64,000 bases of DNA. Source: Alistipes sp. Lineage in GTDB: Bacteria; Bacteroidota; Bacteroidia; Bacteroidales; Rikenellaceae. This document shows positions 8,284-17,610 of the stretch, piece after piece. Where the stretch lies: the NCBI GenBank assembly GCA_017436185.1, contig JAFSDP010000003.1:73314-137313 (forward strand), read 5' to 3'. A program made the translations under genes and the position numbers. Numbering within the stretch: position 1 is the first letter of the stretch; the number at the start of each line of letters is the position of its first letter. The notes under the pieces were generated by a model. The model was not told the origin of the DNA, made no database searches, and worked only from the letters and a program-made list of their open reading frames with translations.

Positions 8284-8420
8284 CCGGGAGCGAAGCGACT
8301 AAGCCTCCCTTTTCAAAGGGAGGTTTGGAGGGATTGTCTATATTTTCTTTCTTTTTAGTCAGACGTTGCTCAACCCCTCGGCCGTAGCCTTTTGGGCCAC
8401 CGAAGGTGGCTTTGAAAAGT
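8284..8420. other. Non-coding gap with GC-rich palindromes
   Basis: No ORF of note. A short inverted repeat of the form CCTCCCTTT...AAAGGGAGG lies near 8302-8322 and a perfect 6-bp hairpin GCCACC-gaa-GGTGGC at 8396-8410. The first resembles, without matching, the C/G-rich repeats at 29336 and 29463. Confidence 0.5.
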
Positions 8421-8421
8421 A

Positions 8422-8460
8422 AAAATCCACCTCCAAGTCTTGCTTGGAAAGGTGGATTTT
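8422..8460 (-). terminator. Terminator (probably bidirectional) after SGNH hydrolase gene
   Basis: Arms AAAATCCACC (8422-8431) and GGTGGATTTT (8451-8460) pair perfectly and an inner TCCAAG/CTTGGA stem extends the hairpin with a two-base bulge. The U-run exists on both strands. Confidence 0.75.
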
Positions 8461-8525
8461 ACCTTTCAAATCAGTTGCCATTCGGCAACCAAAAGGTTTA
8501 ATTGGAGGACAATAGCCCCCCCTTA

Positions 8526-9362
8526 TTACTCAAAGTCGGCCGGGTGGGCCAACAGCTGATACATCAGCGCCTTGGCCATCCGGTACTGACCCTCCGAATC
8601 GGGGTGCAGACGGTCGTTTTCCGAACTGCGGAAGTATTGAGCGTGCTCATCCATTACGGGGTAGAGACCGCAAATCGAGTTCAGATCGATCACGGGCACC
8701 GCCCATACGTTGGCCACCTCCTGATAGACCTTCAGGTAGTCCGAGAGGAAGAGTCCCACCTTGTTCGAGTACATCTCATCGGGCTGCATACGGCCGTTGC
8801 GGCTGCGGAAGATGGCACGGTGGATGGGGGTGAGCAGGATGATCTGCTTGGTGGGGTAGTTGGCCTTCAGGAAGGTCATCGCCTTGTTGATGCGACCACG
8901 CACCGTGCTGTCATCCATCACGGGGGTGCGGTGCCAACGCCACTCCTTGGTGCCGTCGGCGTGTACCTGCAACTCTACGGGCTTCTCTTCGTACCACTCA
9001 CCCAGGGGTGCGCAGGCGTTGAAGTCGTTCGTGCCGATGAAGATGAAGATGGCATCCACCTCCTGCCCCTGCTTGGCCATCAGACGCTCGGTCTGGGGAA
9101 TGATGTGGTGCCACTGGTTGCCGCTGATGCCATAGACGGTGGGCACGATGCCCAGCAGCTCTTGCAGATACTGCCAATAGACCTTCTGCGTGGCGGTCTG
9201 ACGCTCGTCGGTAATCGAGTCACCCAGGTAGGCAACTCGCTTGCCAAACCATTGGTTTTGAATGGTGAGCTGCTTCGGCTCCTCGTTCTTCTTCTTGGCC
9301 TCGGCCGTGAGGGGCATCATCAGCCCCAGAACAGCGACCAGACAGATCAGTTTGCGTAACAT
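8526..9362 (-). CDS. SGNH/GDSL-family hydrolase, exported
   Basis: 278 residues with a signal peptide (MLRKLICLVAVLGLMMPLTAEA). SGNH blocks are visible: GDSIT with the catalytic Ser (~49-53), GTND (block III, Asn) near residue 108, and DRLHPDSEG (block V, catalytic Asp/His) close to the C-terminus. Family members are periplasmic or secreted esterases and deacetylases acting on acylated glycans or lipids; the substrate is not evident. It lies 39 nt downstream of proS on the same strand and may share its transcript. Confidence 0.9.
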   Translation of the reverse strand: MLRKLICLVAVLGLMMPLTAEAKKKNEEPKQLTIQNQWFGKRVAYLGDSITDERQTATQKVYWQYLQELLGIVPTVYGISGNQWHHIIPQTERLMAKQGQEVDAIFIFIGTNDFNACAPLGEWYEEKPVELQVHADGTKEWRWHRTPVMDDSTVRGRINKAMTFLKANYPTKQIILLTPIHRAIFRSRNGRMQPDEMYSNKVGLFLSDYLKVYQEVANVWAVPVIDLNSICGLYPVMDEHAQYFRSSENDRLHPDSEGQYRMAKALMYQLLAHPADFE

Positions 9363-9401
9363 ACTATTGCGAAGTTTAAGGTGTGGTTAGTCGTTTTGGG
9401 T

Positions 9402-10886
9402 TTAGTAGCTGCGGGCGAAGAGTACACGGCGGTGCGAAGGCTTGCCCGTAAAGATACAGGTGCCCTCCTCGTCCTCCACATCGAGCGGAATACAACGAAT
9501 CGTCGCCTTCGTAGCCTCCTTGATGGCCACCTCGGTCTCGACTGTGCCATCCCAGTGGGCCGAGATGAAACCGCCCTTCTCGTCGAGTACCTGCTTGAAC
9601 TCTTCCCAGGTATCCACCTTGGTAATCATCGAGTTGCGGTAGTCGAGCGCCTTCTGGTAGATGTTCTGCTGAATGTCGGTCATCAGCTGCTCGATGAGCT
9701 CTACCAAACCCTCCTGCGAGATGGTCTGCTTCTCGAGCGTGTCACGACGTACCAGCTCGATGGTGCCGTTCTCCATATCACGGCCACCCATTGCCAGACG
9801 TACGGGCACACCCTTCAGCTCATACTCGGCGAACTTGAAGCCGGGGCGTACGTTGTCACGGTCGTCAATCTTGACGCTGATGCCGCGCTTTTTGAGCTCA
9901 CGGGCAATCTCGTCGAAGCGGGCGCAGATGGCCTCCAACTGCTCGGCCGACTTGTAGATGGGTACCATCACCACCTGGATGGGGGCCAACTTCGGAGGCA
10001 GCACCAGACCGTTGTTGTCCGAGTGAGCCATAATCAGGGCGCCCATCAGACGGGTCGAAACACCCCACGAGGTGGCCCAAACATACTCCTGCTTACCCTC
10101 CTTATTGACAAACTGCACGTCGAAAGCCTTGGCGAAGTTCTGACCCAAGAAGTGCGACGTACCGCTCTGCAGTGCCTTACCGTCCTGCATCAGGGCCTCG
10201 ATGGTCAGCGTATCCTCGGCACCTGCGAAGCGCTCGTTGGGCGACTTGTGGCCTACGATGACGGGCAGCGACATCCACTCACGGGCGAAGCGCTCGTACA
10301 CGTGTACCATCTTCTCGGCCTCCTCGATAGCCTCCTCACGGGTGGCGTGGGCGGTGTGGCCCTCCTGCCAGAGGAACTCGGCCGTACGCAGGAAGAGGCG
10401 GGTACGCATCTCCCAACGCACCACGTTGGCCCACTGGTTGCAAAGGATGGGCAGGTCACGGTACGACTGAATCCAATTCTTATAGGTGTTCCAGATGATG
10501 GTCTCCGAGGTGGGACGAACGATGAGCTCCTCCTCCAACTTGGCAGCCGGATCGACCACCACACCCTTGCCCTCGGGGTCGTTCTTGAGGCGGTAGTGGG
10601 TCACCACGGCGCACTCCTTGGCGAAGCCCTCCACGTGGTTGGCCTCACGCGAGAAGAACGACTTGGGGATAAACAGGGGGAAGTAGGCGTTTTGGTGGCC
10701 CGTCTCCTTGAACATAGCGTCCAGGGCGTCGTGCATCTTCTCCCAGATGGCATAGCCATAGGGCTTGATGACCATACAACCGCGCACGGCGGAGTTCTCG
10801 GCCAGACCGGCCTTCATTACCAGGTCGTTGTACCACTGCGAGTAGTTGTCGTCCGACTTGGTCAAATCTTTCAGTTCCTTTGCCAT
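9402..10886 (-). CDS. proS: Prolyl-tRNA synthetase (eukaryote/archaea-like type)
   Basis: 494 residues starting [20 protein letters not shown], with class II motifs: motif 2 region [20 protein letters not shown], and [15 protein letters not shown] plus [20 protein letters not shown]. The end ([18 protein letters not shown]) is the C-terminal extension typical of ProS type 3 rather than the bacterial form with an editing insertion, which is missing here. It charges tRNA-Pro with proline. This ProS type is common in Bacteroidota. Confidence 0.97.
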   Translation of the reverse strand: MAKELKDLTKSDDNYSQWYNDLVMKAGLAENSAVRGCMVIKPYGYAIWEKMHDALDAMFKETGHQNAYFPLFIPKSFFSREANHVEGFAKECAVVTHYRLKNDPEGKGVVVDPAAKLEEELIVRPTSETIIWNTYKNWIQSYRDLPILCNQWANVVRWEMRTRLFLRTAEFLWQEGHTAHATREEAIEEAEKMVHVYERFAREWMSLPVIVGHKSPNERFAGAEDTLTIEALMQDGKALQSGTSHFLGQNFAKAFDVQFVNKEGKQEYVWATSWGVSTRLMGALIMAHSDNNGLVLPPKLAPIQVVMVPIYKSAEQLEAICARFDEIARELKKRGISVKIDDRDNVRPGFKFAEYELKGVPVRLAMGGRDMENGTIELVRRDTLEKQTISQEGLVELIEQLMTDIQQNIYQKALDYRNSMITKVDTWEEFKQVLDEKGGFISAHWDGTVETEVAIKEATKATIRCIPLDVEDEEGTCIFTGKPSHRRVLFARSY

Positions 10887-10926
10887 AAAAATATATGCTC
10901 TTTTTGGTAGTTATCTTTCTAACCTG

Positions 10927-10934
10927 CAAAGATA
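10927..10934 (-). promoter_or_regulatory. -7 box for proS
   Basis: TATCTTTG on the minus strand, 41 nt upstream of the proS ATG. No convincing -33 TTTG is seen. Confidence 0.5.
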
Positions 10935-10980
10935 TAAATTATAAATGAAAAAACACGCTCCCGAGCCCCCTCACCTATAT

Positions 10981-11018
10981 AAAAAAAAGAGGGAAGAGTG
11001 ATTTTTCTCACTCCCCCC
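10981..11018 (-). terminator. Terminator of the AOS-family acyltransferase gene
   Basis: On the minus strand, an 11-bp stem (11008-11018 with 10991-11001, with mismatches/wobbles) precedes a run of nine T. Confidence 0.75.
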
Positions 11019-11045
11019 AAAGCTGAATTGGTCTCTCGGGTCGGT

Positions 11046-12317
11046 TTAGCGAACCTTGAAACCCTCGTCGGCACGCAGCGGAATAGGCATCGAGGCGTAG
11101 GTACCGTTCTCGAGCTTCTCACGCACCTGCTTGAAGGCCTCGATCGTGTAATCGACATCCTCCAGCGTGTGGGCAGCCGTCGGGATAATGCGCAGGATGA
11201 TCTCGCCCTTCGGGATTACGGGGTAGATAACCATCGAGCAGAATACGTTGTGGTTCTCGCGCAGGTCAACCACCAGGTTGGTAGCCTCCTGAACGCCACC
11301 CTTCAGGAATACGGGCGTTACGGGCGAGTTCGTCACACCGATGTCAAAGCCGTTCTCCACGAGCTTCGACTGCATAGCACGTACGATCGTCCAGAGCTTC
11401 TCCTGCATCTCGGGGTGGTTGCGAATCAGCTCGATACGCTTCAGAGCACCGATTACCATCGGCATCGGCAGCGACTTGGCGTAGAGCTGCGAACGCATAT
11501 TGTAGCGGAAGAGGTTGATGAGCCAACGGGGACCGGCCACGAAGGCACCGATACCGGCCATCGACTTGGCGAAGGTGTTGAACAGCACATCCACACCGTC
11601 GATTACGCCGAAGTGGGCAGCCGTACCACGACCCTGGGGACCCATCGTACCGAAGCCGTGAGCGTCATCGACCAGCAGACGGAACTGGAACTCCTTCTTC
11701 AGGGCCACAATCTCGTCCAGCTTACCCAGGTCACCCTTCATACCGAATACACCCTCGGTGATGACGAGCACACCGCCGTTCTGCTCCTCGGCCAGGTCGG
11801 TAGCGTGCTGCAACTGCAGACGCAGCGAGTCGATGTCGTTGTGACCGAATACATAGCGCTTACCTTTGTGCATACGCAGACCGTCGATGATGCAGGCGTG
11901 AGCCTCGGCGTCATAGACCACTACGTCACGGGGGGTCAAGAGGCAGTCGATGATCGAGATCATACCCTGGTAACCGAAGTTTAAGAGGAAGGCATCCTCC
12001 TTACCAACGAAGGCGCACAACTCACGCTCCAACTGCTCGTGATAAATGGTCTGACCACTCATCATACGGGCACCCATCGGGGCAGCCATACCAAACTTGG
12101 CAGCACCCTCGGCATCGGCCTTACGCACCTCGGGGTGGTTGGCCAGACCCAGATAGTTGTTCAAGCTCCAGTTGAGCATCTCCTTGCCACGGAACTTCAT
12201 ACGGGGACCAATCTCACCCTCCAGCTTGGGGAAGGCGTAGTAGCCGTGTGCATAACCCATATACTGACCAATCGGGCCACCGGCATTCTTTTCCAGGCGA
12301 TCAAAAATATCTACCAT
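11046..12317 (-). CDS. PLP-dependent alpha-oxoamine synthase family acyltransferase (serine palmitoyl- or cysteate acyl-transferase candidate)
   Basis: 423 residues of the alpha-oxoamine synthase fold. Visible features are the glycine-rich SLNNYLGLANHPEV, DAEAHACIIDG (His stacking on PLP), VDDAHGFGTMGPQGRG (PLP-binding Asp/His) and NTFAKSMAGIGAF with the Schiff-base Lys. The family condenses an acyl thioester with an amino acid with loss of CO2: glycine (KBL), alanine (BioF), serine (SPT) or cysteate (CFAT). The sequence, from memory, is closer to the Flavobacteriia-type long-chain enzymes (including the cysteate transferase needed for capnine) than to Bacteroides serine palmitoyltransferase, and no bio or kbl-tdh genes adjoin it. 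So a sphingolipid/sulfonolipid role is the best guess, with the amino acid undecided. Confidence 0.8.
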   Translation of the reverse strand: MVDIFDRLEKNAGGPIGQYMGYAHGYYAFPKLEGEIGPRMKFRGKEMLNWSLNNYLGLANHPEVRKADAEGAAKFGMAAPMGARMMSGQTIYHEQLERELCAFVGKEDAFLLNFGYQGMISIIDCLLTPRDVVVYDAEAHACIIDGLRMHKGKRYVFGHNDIDSLRLQLQHATDLAEEQNGGVLVITEGVFGMKGDLGKLDEIVALKKEFQFRLLVDDAHGFGTMGPQGRGTAAHFGVIDGVDVLFNTFAKSMAGIGAFVAGPRWLINLFRYNMRSQLYAKSLPMPMVIGALKRIELIRNHPEMQEKLWTIVRAMQSKLVENGFDIGVTNSPVTPVFLKGGVQEATNLVVDLRENHNVFCSMVIYPVIPKGEIILRIIPTAAHTLEDVDYTIEAFKQVREKLENGTYASMPIPLRADEGFKVR

Positions 12318-12387
12318 AACGTCTTTTGTGTATTAAGTTTTATGAATCGTTTTCTCTCTTGCGTGACATTACGCCACTTTAAGCAAC

Positions 12388-12395
12388 CAAAGTTA
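12388..12395 (-). promoter_or_regulatory. -7 box for the AOS-family acyltransferase gene
   Basis: TAACTTTG on the minus strand 70 nt upstream of the start. No clear -33 box. A 16-bp palindrome (TAAGTAT-tt-ATACTTA, 12418-12433) lies just upstream and overlaps the stop codon of the glycosyltransferase gene. Confidence 0.4.
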
Positions 12396-12430
12396 CCGCT
12401 TTTTTGCTCCTTCGTAGTAAGTATTTATAC

Positions 12431-13348
12431 TTATTTCGACCCTTTCGGGGGCTGTTTTACCCCCTTTTGGGCAATTCCTCGGCTGATTTCACGACGCATC
12501 ACCACCACTTTTTGCCATTTTCGGGGGTGCATCGTCAGCCCCAGCAGCAGCGTGGCGACCCACTTCAACCCCTCGCGAATGCGTAAACCGAGGTACTCGC
12601 CCCGCATTCGGGCTCGGATGGCCTGGCTGATACCGATGTGGTAGGCCAAGGCACGGAAACGCTCGTCGGTGAGCTTTTCTTGGGGGATGATGTGTCGGAT
12701 GACGGCCTCGGGCAGGTACCAAAGGGTGTGGCCCGCCTCCTGCAGACGGAGGAAAAAGTCGTTCTCCTCGCCACCGAGCGGCTTATCGCCCGTGCGCCCC
12801 AATTCGGTCAGAAAACCGAATTGACGAGCCACCGACAACCGATAGCCCATATTGCCTCCGCCGGGCAGCATTCCTCGGGGGAAGGGGCGAATCTTCTCGC
12901 CCAGGTCGATGGGGTTGGCAATCGGTCGCTCGGTCCAACGGCTCATCCATTGGGGGCGGCCATCGGGGTACTCGGCAATGATCTTTCCACCGGCCACTAC
13001 CGCCTCGGGGTGGGAGGTGAAGAAGTCGAGGTAGGCGGCCAAGAAGTGGGGGTTGATTCGCTCATCATCATCTACCGAGCAGACCAGGTCGGTCGTGGCC
13101 TCCCGTAGGCCTCGGTTGCGGGCATACGAGACCCCCGCCATCGGCTCCACCACCCGCCGAATATGCAGCTCTGGGTGGGCTTGGCAGAACGTTTCGACCA
13201 CCTCGGCCGTGTGGTCGGTCGAGTGGTTGTCGATGAGGATGCACTCCCACAGTGCGGGGTCGAGCGTCTGTCGGGCCACCGACTCCAAAAGGGCGGGAAG
13301 CTCCCCTGCACGATTGAAGGTGGGGATGGTGAGCGTTATTTTGTACAT
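12431..13348 (-). CDS. Glycosyltransferase family 2 protein
   Basis: 305 residues beginning with the GT-A nucleotide-sugar fold: TLTIPTFNRAGELPALLES, LIDNHSTDHTAEV, then YARNRGLREATTDLVCSVDDDERI containing the DxD-type metal motif, and GGEENDFFLRL as the catalytic-base region. It has no membrane segment apart from a weakly hydrophobic C-terminus. It probably transfers a sugar onto a lipid or surface glycan. It is the last gene of the run starting at the glutaminyl cyclase, 13 nt after rnr. Confidence 0.88.
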   Translation of the reverse strand: MYKITLTIPTFNRAGELPALLESVARQTLDPALWECILIDNHSTDHTAEVVETFCQAHPELHIRRVVEPMAGVSYARNRGLREATTDLVCSVDDDERINPHFLAAYLDFFTSHPEAVVAGGKIIAEYPDGRPQWMSRWTERPIANPIDLGEKIRPFPRGMLPGGGNMGYRLSVARQFGFLTELGRTGDKPLGGEENDFFLRLQEAGHTLWYLPEAVIRHIIPQEKLTDERFRALAYHIGISQAIRARMRGEYLGLRIREGLKWVATLLLGLTMHPRKWQKVVVMRREISRGIAQKGVKQPPKGSK

Positions 13349-13361
13349 TTCTGGTCTTTAA

Positions 13362-15518
13362 TTAGTTGCGTATTTTGCTCCAGGCCAACACCTCGAAGTC
13401 GAGCTGGCGTTTTTCGAGGTCGGCTTTCACCACCTTGACACGCATTCTGTCGCCCAACGTGAGGCGTACGCCCGTGCGTTGGCCACGCAGTTCGTAGCGC
13501 TCGGGGTCGAAGTCGAACCACTCGCCCTCGATGTCGCGCAGGTAGGACATACCCTCGATGTGGGTCCCCTCCAACTCGACATAGACACCCCATTCGCTCA
13601 AGCCCGAAATCGTACCCTCGAACTCCTCGCCCAGGTGCTCTTTCATAAACTCGACCATCTTGTATTTGATCGAGGCACGCTCGGCATCGGCGGCCAAAAT
13701 CTCCCGCTCGGTGGCGTGTTCGCACAGGGCCTCCAGCTCCCGCTTGTCGGCCGAGGTGCCCCCCTCGAGGTAGTGCGCCAAGAGGCGATGCACCAGCATA
13801 TCGGGGTAGCGGCGAATGGGCGAGGTGAAGTGGGTATAGTAGGGGAAGGCCAGACCGTAGTGGCCCAGATTATCGGTCGAATAGACCGCCTTGGCCATCG
13901 AACGTACGGCCATCGTCGAGAGGGCGTTGCACTCGGCTTTGCCCTTGACGCTGTCGAGCAGTTTGTTCAGCTCCTTGGCGATGGCACGCCCCTTCGAGGC
14001 ACGGAAGACGTGGCCGAAGCGAAGGGCGAACTCACGGAAGCGGTCCAACTTGTCGGTCGAGGGAACATCGTGCACACGATAGACCATTGTGCGGGGTATT
14101 TTGCGCCCCTTCTCGCCCATACGGTGGGCGCAGAACTCGGCCACACGGCGGTTGGCCAGGAGCATAAACTCCTCGATGAGTTGGTTGGCCTCCTGCTGCA
14201 CCTTGAAATAGACCTCGATGGGACGACCCGACTCGTCGAGCTTGAAGCGCATCTCCTCGCTCTCGAAGGCCACTGCTCCGCTCTTGAAGCGTTGGCGACG
14301 CAACTCTTGGGCCAGACGGTGGAGCGTCAAAATCTCCTCCGCATAGTCGCCTTGGCCCGTCTCGATGATGCGTTGTGCCTCCTCGTAGGCGTAGCGGCGG
14401 TTGGAGTGGATGACCGTACGACCAAACCACTCCTCCAAAATCTCCAGATTTTCGTTCAGCGTGAAGACGGCCGAGAAGCAGAGGCTCGTCTCGTTGGGTC
14501 GCAGCGAGCACAGCTCGTTCGAGAGTCGCTCGGGCAGCATCGGGATGGTGCGATCGACCAGATAGACCGACGTGGCTCGGGCTACGGCCTCACGGTCGAT
14601 GGTCGAGTGGGGGCGTACATAGTGCGTTACGTCGGCAATGTGTACACCCACCTCCCAAACGCCGTCACGCACACGACGAATCGAAAGGGCATCGTCAAAG
14701 TCCTTGGCATCGGCGGGGTCGATGGTGATTGTCAAAGTGTTACGGAAGTCACGACGGCGGTCAATCTCGGCTTGCGTAATCTCGCCACGGATGTTGCGGG
14801 CCGCCTCCTCGACCGCCTCTTCGAAGTGGTACGGCAGGCCGTACTCGGCCAGAATAGCGTGCATCTCGGTGTTGTTTTCGCCCGCCATTCCGAGGCGTTC
14901 GATCAGCTCACCCACGGGGCTCTTCGAGCCGGGCGTCCATTCGATGATGCGTACCACCACCTTCTCGCCATCACGCACCTCGGGGTAGCGCTTTTTCGGC
15001 AGGTAGATGTCGTAGGGCATACGGCGGCTGTCCGTGCGGACAAAAATCTGGTGAGCCCCCACCTCGGCAATGCCGACATAGGGTTTGGTGCTGCGCTCCA
15101 AAATTTGGGTAATCTCGCCCTCCAGACGACCGTCACGACCTCGGTGCATTACCACTACCTCGACACGGTCGCCCTCCAGTGCACCTTGTGTATTGCGCTG
15201 ATGGACAAAGATATCCTGCTCCAGCCCCTCGACCTTTACGTAGATCGAGCCGCTGGCAATCATATCGCACACGCCCTCGTGGTGGGGCAGGTGGCGATTC
15301 GTCAGACGGTATTTGTGACGGGCGCACTCCTCAATGACCCCCTCGTCGTAGAGGCGGTCCAAAATCTGCAGCGTCTCACGCTGCCCGTCACGCGACGCAC
15401 CACCCGAAGCGGCCGCCAGGTGCTTGAGCGAGAATTTGGTGTTCGGAAACTCTCTGAAGAGGTTGATAATCAGGGATGCACGGTCGCGATTGCGCCCATT
15501 CTTTTTCTCTTTTTTCAT
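13362..15518 (-). CDS. rnr: Ribonuclease R
   Basis: 718 residues in RNase R order: N-terminal winged helix, cold-shock domains (around GVCDMIASGSIYVKVEGLEQ), the RNB catalytic domain with DPADAKDFDDALSI (metal-binding aspartates) and DRTIPMLPERLSNELCSLRP, and a C-terminal S1 domain (GTISGLSEWGVYVELEG). It degrades structured RNA 3' to 5'. Its start overlaps the stop of the upstream amidohydrolase by 4 nt (ATGA), and the N-terminal MKKEKKNGRNRD is basic, as usual. Confidence 0.96.
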   Translation of the reverse strand: MKKEKKNGRNRDRASLIINLFREFPNTKFSLKHLAAASGGASRDGQRETLQILDRLYDEGVIEECARHKYRLTNRHLPHHEGVCDMIASGSIYVKVEGLEQDIFVHQRNTQGALEGDRVEVVVMHRGRDGRLEGEITQILERSTKPYVGIAEVGAHQIFVRTDSRRMPYDIYLPKKRYPEVRDGEKVVVRIIEWTPGSKSPVGELIERLGMAGENNTEMHAILAEYGLPYHFEEAVEEAARNIRGEITQAEIDRRRDFRNTLTITIDPADAKDFDDALSIRRVRDGVWEVGVHIADVTHYVRPHSTIDREAVARATSVYLVDRTIPMLPERLSNELCSLRPNETSLCFSAVFTLNENLEILEEWFGRTVIHSNRRYAYEEAQRIIETGQGDYAEEILTLHRLAQELRRQRFKSGAVAFESEEMRFKLDESGRPIEVYFKVQQEANQLIEEFMLLANRRVAEFCAHRMGEKGRKIPRTMVYRVHDVPSTDKLDRFREFALRFGHVFRASKGRAIAKELNKLLDSVKGKAECNALSTMAVRSMAKAVYSTDNLGHYGLAFPYYTHFTSPIRRYPDMLVHRLLAHYLEGGTSADKRELEALCEHATEREILAADAERASIKYKMVEFMKEHLGEEFEGTISGLSEWGVYVELEGTHIEGMSYLRDIEGEWFDFDPERYELRGQRTGVRLTLGDRMRVKVVKADLEKRQLDFEVLAWSKIRN

Positions 15519-16630
15519 CGTTGTATCAGTTTTCTTGCCAGCCGCTCCATCAACGTTACACCTACCGTCAGTGCCTCCTCCGAGGGGGCATAGGTGGCTG
15601 TGTGTGAGCGACCCGACGCACGTCCGACCCCCAAGCGATAGAAGAGGGCGGGGTAGTGCAGTGTGTAGTATCCAAAATCTTCGGCCAGCGGGCGACGCTC
15701 CTCACGGGTCGCCTCGTAGCCCAACGCCTCCACCTCGCAGCGGGCCGCCTCGACCAACGCTTCGTCATTGACTACGGCGGGGTAGCCGTGGTTGATCTCC
15801 ACCTCGATGGTGGTGTGGTGTGTTTGGTCGATGGTCGAGGCAATCTCCTCGATTTGGCGGTGGAGGGCTTGGCGGTTCTCCTCGTCAAAGGTGCGCAGTG
15901 TACCGGCCAGGGTGACGCTGTCGGGGATGACGTTGGTAGCCCCCTCGGAGCGCACCAGACCAATCGACAAGACCTGCTCGTCGCTGTTGAGGGCCACCAG
16001 ACGGGTAATCAACTCGGCTGCCGCCACCACCGGGTCAATCAGCAGGTGACGCATTGCGCCGTGACCTCCACGCCCCCGCACCGTGAAGTGCAGTTCGTCG
16101 CTCGAAGCCATATATTTGCCCCCCTTCAGGCCAATCTGACCCACCTCGAGTTGCCACTCGCAATGCTCGCCCACGACGGCTCGAATGTCGCACCCCTCGA
16201 AGGGGTGTTCCGAGAGCACCTGCGAGGCCCCTCCGGGGTTGCACTCCTCGCCGGGCTGAAACAGCCCGAAGATGGTCCCCTCGAAGTCGGGGTTGGCGGC
16301 CAGACGACACAACACGCCGTAGAGCACCGCTGCGTGCATATCGTGGCCGCAGGCGTGCATCACCCCTGCATTTTCGGAGGCGTATTCCAACCCGCTCTGC
16401 TCGTCGATGGGCAGGGCGTCGATGTCGGCACGCAGCACAATGGCTCGTCGCTCTTCGGGGGCAGTGTAGCGACCCCGAATCGTAGCCAAGACCCCCGTGC
16501 GGGCCACTATGCGGGCCTCGATGCCGGCCTCTTCGAGGCGGGCGAGGATGTAGTCGCGCGTTGCCTGCTCACAAAACGAAAGTTCGGGGTGGCGATGCAG
16601 GTGCCGTCGGAATGCAATCACTTGGTCCAT
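15515..16630 (-). CDS. M20-family amidohydrolase
   Basis: 371 residues of the M20D amidohydrolase family (hippurate hydrolase, IAA-amino-acid hydrolase, N-acetyldiaminopimelate deacetylase). Metal ligands are seen in HACGHDMHAAVLYG, PGEECNPGG, GEHCEW and, near the C-terminus, the His of GRSHTATYAPSEEAL. The substrate is an N-acyl amino acid or similar, not determinable. No signal peptide. It lies 14 nt after metF and overlaps rnr by 4 nt, thus part of the metH-metF operon. Confidence 0.9.
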   Translation of the reverse strand: MDQVIAFRRHLHRHPELSFCEQATRDYILARLEEAGIEARIVARTGVLATIRGRYTAPEERRAIVLRADIDALPIDEQSGLEYASENAGVMHACGHDMHAAVLYGVLCRLAANPDFEGTIFGLFQPGEECNPGGASQVLSEHPFEGCDIRAVVGEHCEWQLEVGQIGLKGGKYMASSDELHFTVRGRGGHGAMRHLLIDPVVAAAELITRLVALNSDEQVLSIGLVRSEGATNVIPDSVTLAGTLRTFDEENRQALHRQIEEIASTIDQTHHTTIEVEINHGYPAVVNDEALVEAARCEVEALGYEATREERRPLAEDFGYYTLHYPALFYRLGVGRASGRSHTATYAPSEEALTVGVTLMERLARKLIQR

Positions 16631-16644
16631 AGCGTTTTTTTTAT

Positions 16645-17610
16645 TTAGAAGATGGCTCGGGCAATCTCGATGACGTTATCGGCCTTACCCATCGAATAGT
16701 AGTGCAACACTGGCACGCCGGCAGCCTTCAGTTCACGGCTCTGGGCGATGGCCCACTCGGTGCCGATTTGGCGCACGGCGGCCTTGTCGGTGGCGTGTGC
16801 CTCCACCTCTCGTCGGAGCGGCTCGGGGATGTGGCAGTTGAAAATCTGGGGCAGCAGCGTCAGCTGATGTGCCGTGGCCAGAGGTTTGATGCCCGGAATG
16901 ATGGGCACCTCGATACCCGCCTTGCGACACCGCTCGACAAAGTCGAAGAAGCGGCTGTTGTCGAAGAAGAGCTGCGTGATGATGTAGTCGGCACCGGCAT
17001 CGACCTTCGCTTTGAGGTAGTGCAAATCGCTCTCGGCCGAGAGGGCCTCGCCGTGCACCTCAGGGTAGCCCGCCACGGCAATCGAGAAGCGGGTGTGGTG
17101 CCCCTCATCGACCTCGCCATCGACAAACTCGCCTCGGTTCATGGCGGCAATCTGGCGTACCAAATCGACCGTATGGCTGTACCCCTCGGGGTGGGGCTGG
17201 AAGGCGGCTTCGCCCGCCACAGCATCGCCTCGGAGGGCCAATACGTTGTTCAGCCCCAGAAAATCCATATCGATGAGGGCATCTTCGATGTCGGCACGGG
17301 AGTGGCCGCCGCAAATCAGGTGGGGAACCACCTCCACGCCATAGCGTTGGCGGATGGCCGAGGCGATGCCGATGGTGCCCGGACGGCGACGAGCGATGCG
17401 CCGCTCGACGGTGCCGTCGGCCAAACGACGCTCCTTGACCACCTCACGGTGGTAGGTGACGGTGATGTAGGCCGGGTCGTAGGGAGCCAGGCGGTCGATG
17501 TTGGAGCTGAGCTCCTCCATACCTGCCCCCTTGAGCGGCGGCAGCAGCTCGTAGGCAAAGCGGGTAGTGTGGGTGCGGAGTGCTTCCTGTATCAGTTCTG
17601 CTACATTCAT
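16645..17610 (-). CDS. metF: 5,10-methylenetetrahydrofolate reductase
   Basis: 321 residues; TIM-barrel flavoprotein with the N-terminal FAYELLPPLKG, PAYITVTYHRE, a GDAVAG loop and ADYIITQLFFDNSRFF. It reduces 5,10-methylene-THF to 5-methyl-THF, the methyl donor used by MetH. Its ATG overlaps the metH stop codon by 4 nt (ATGA), so the two enzymes of the same pathway step are translationally coupled. Confidence 0.96.
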   Translation of the reverse strand: MNVAELIQEALRTHTTRFAYELLPPLKGAGMEELSSNIDRLAPYDPAYITVTYHREVVKERRLADGTVERRIARRRPGTIGIASAIRQRYGVEVVPHLICGGHSRADIEDALIDMDFLGLNNVLALRGDAVAGEAAFQPHPEGYSHTVDLVRQIAAMNRGEFVDGEVDEGHHTRFSIAVAGYPEVHGEALSAESDLHYLKAKVDAGADYIITQLFFDNSRFFDFVERCRKAGIEVPIIPGIKPLATAHQLTLLPQIFNCHIPEPLRREVEAHATDKAAVRQIGTEWAIAQSRELKAAGVPVLHYYSMGKADNVIEIARAIF

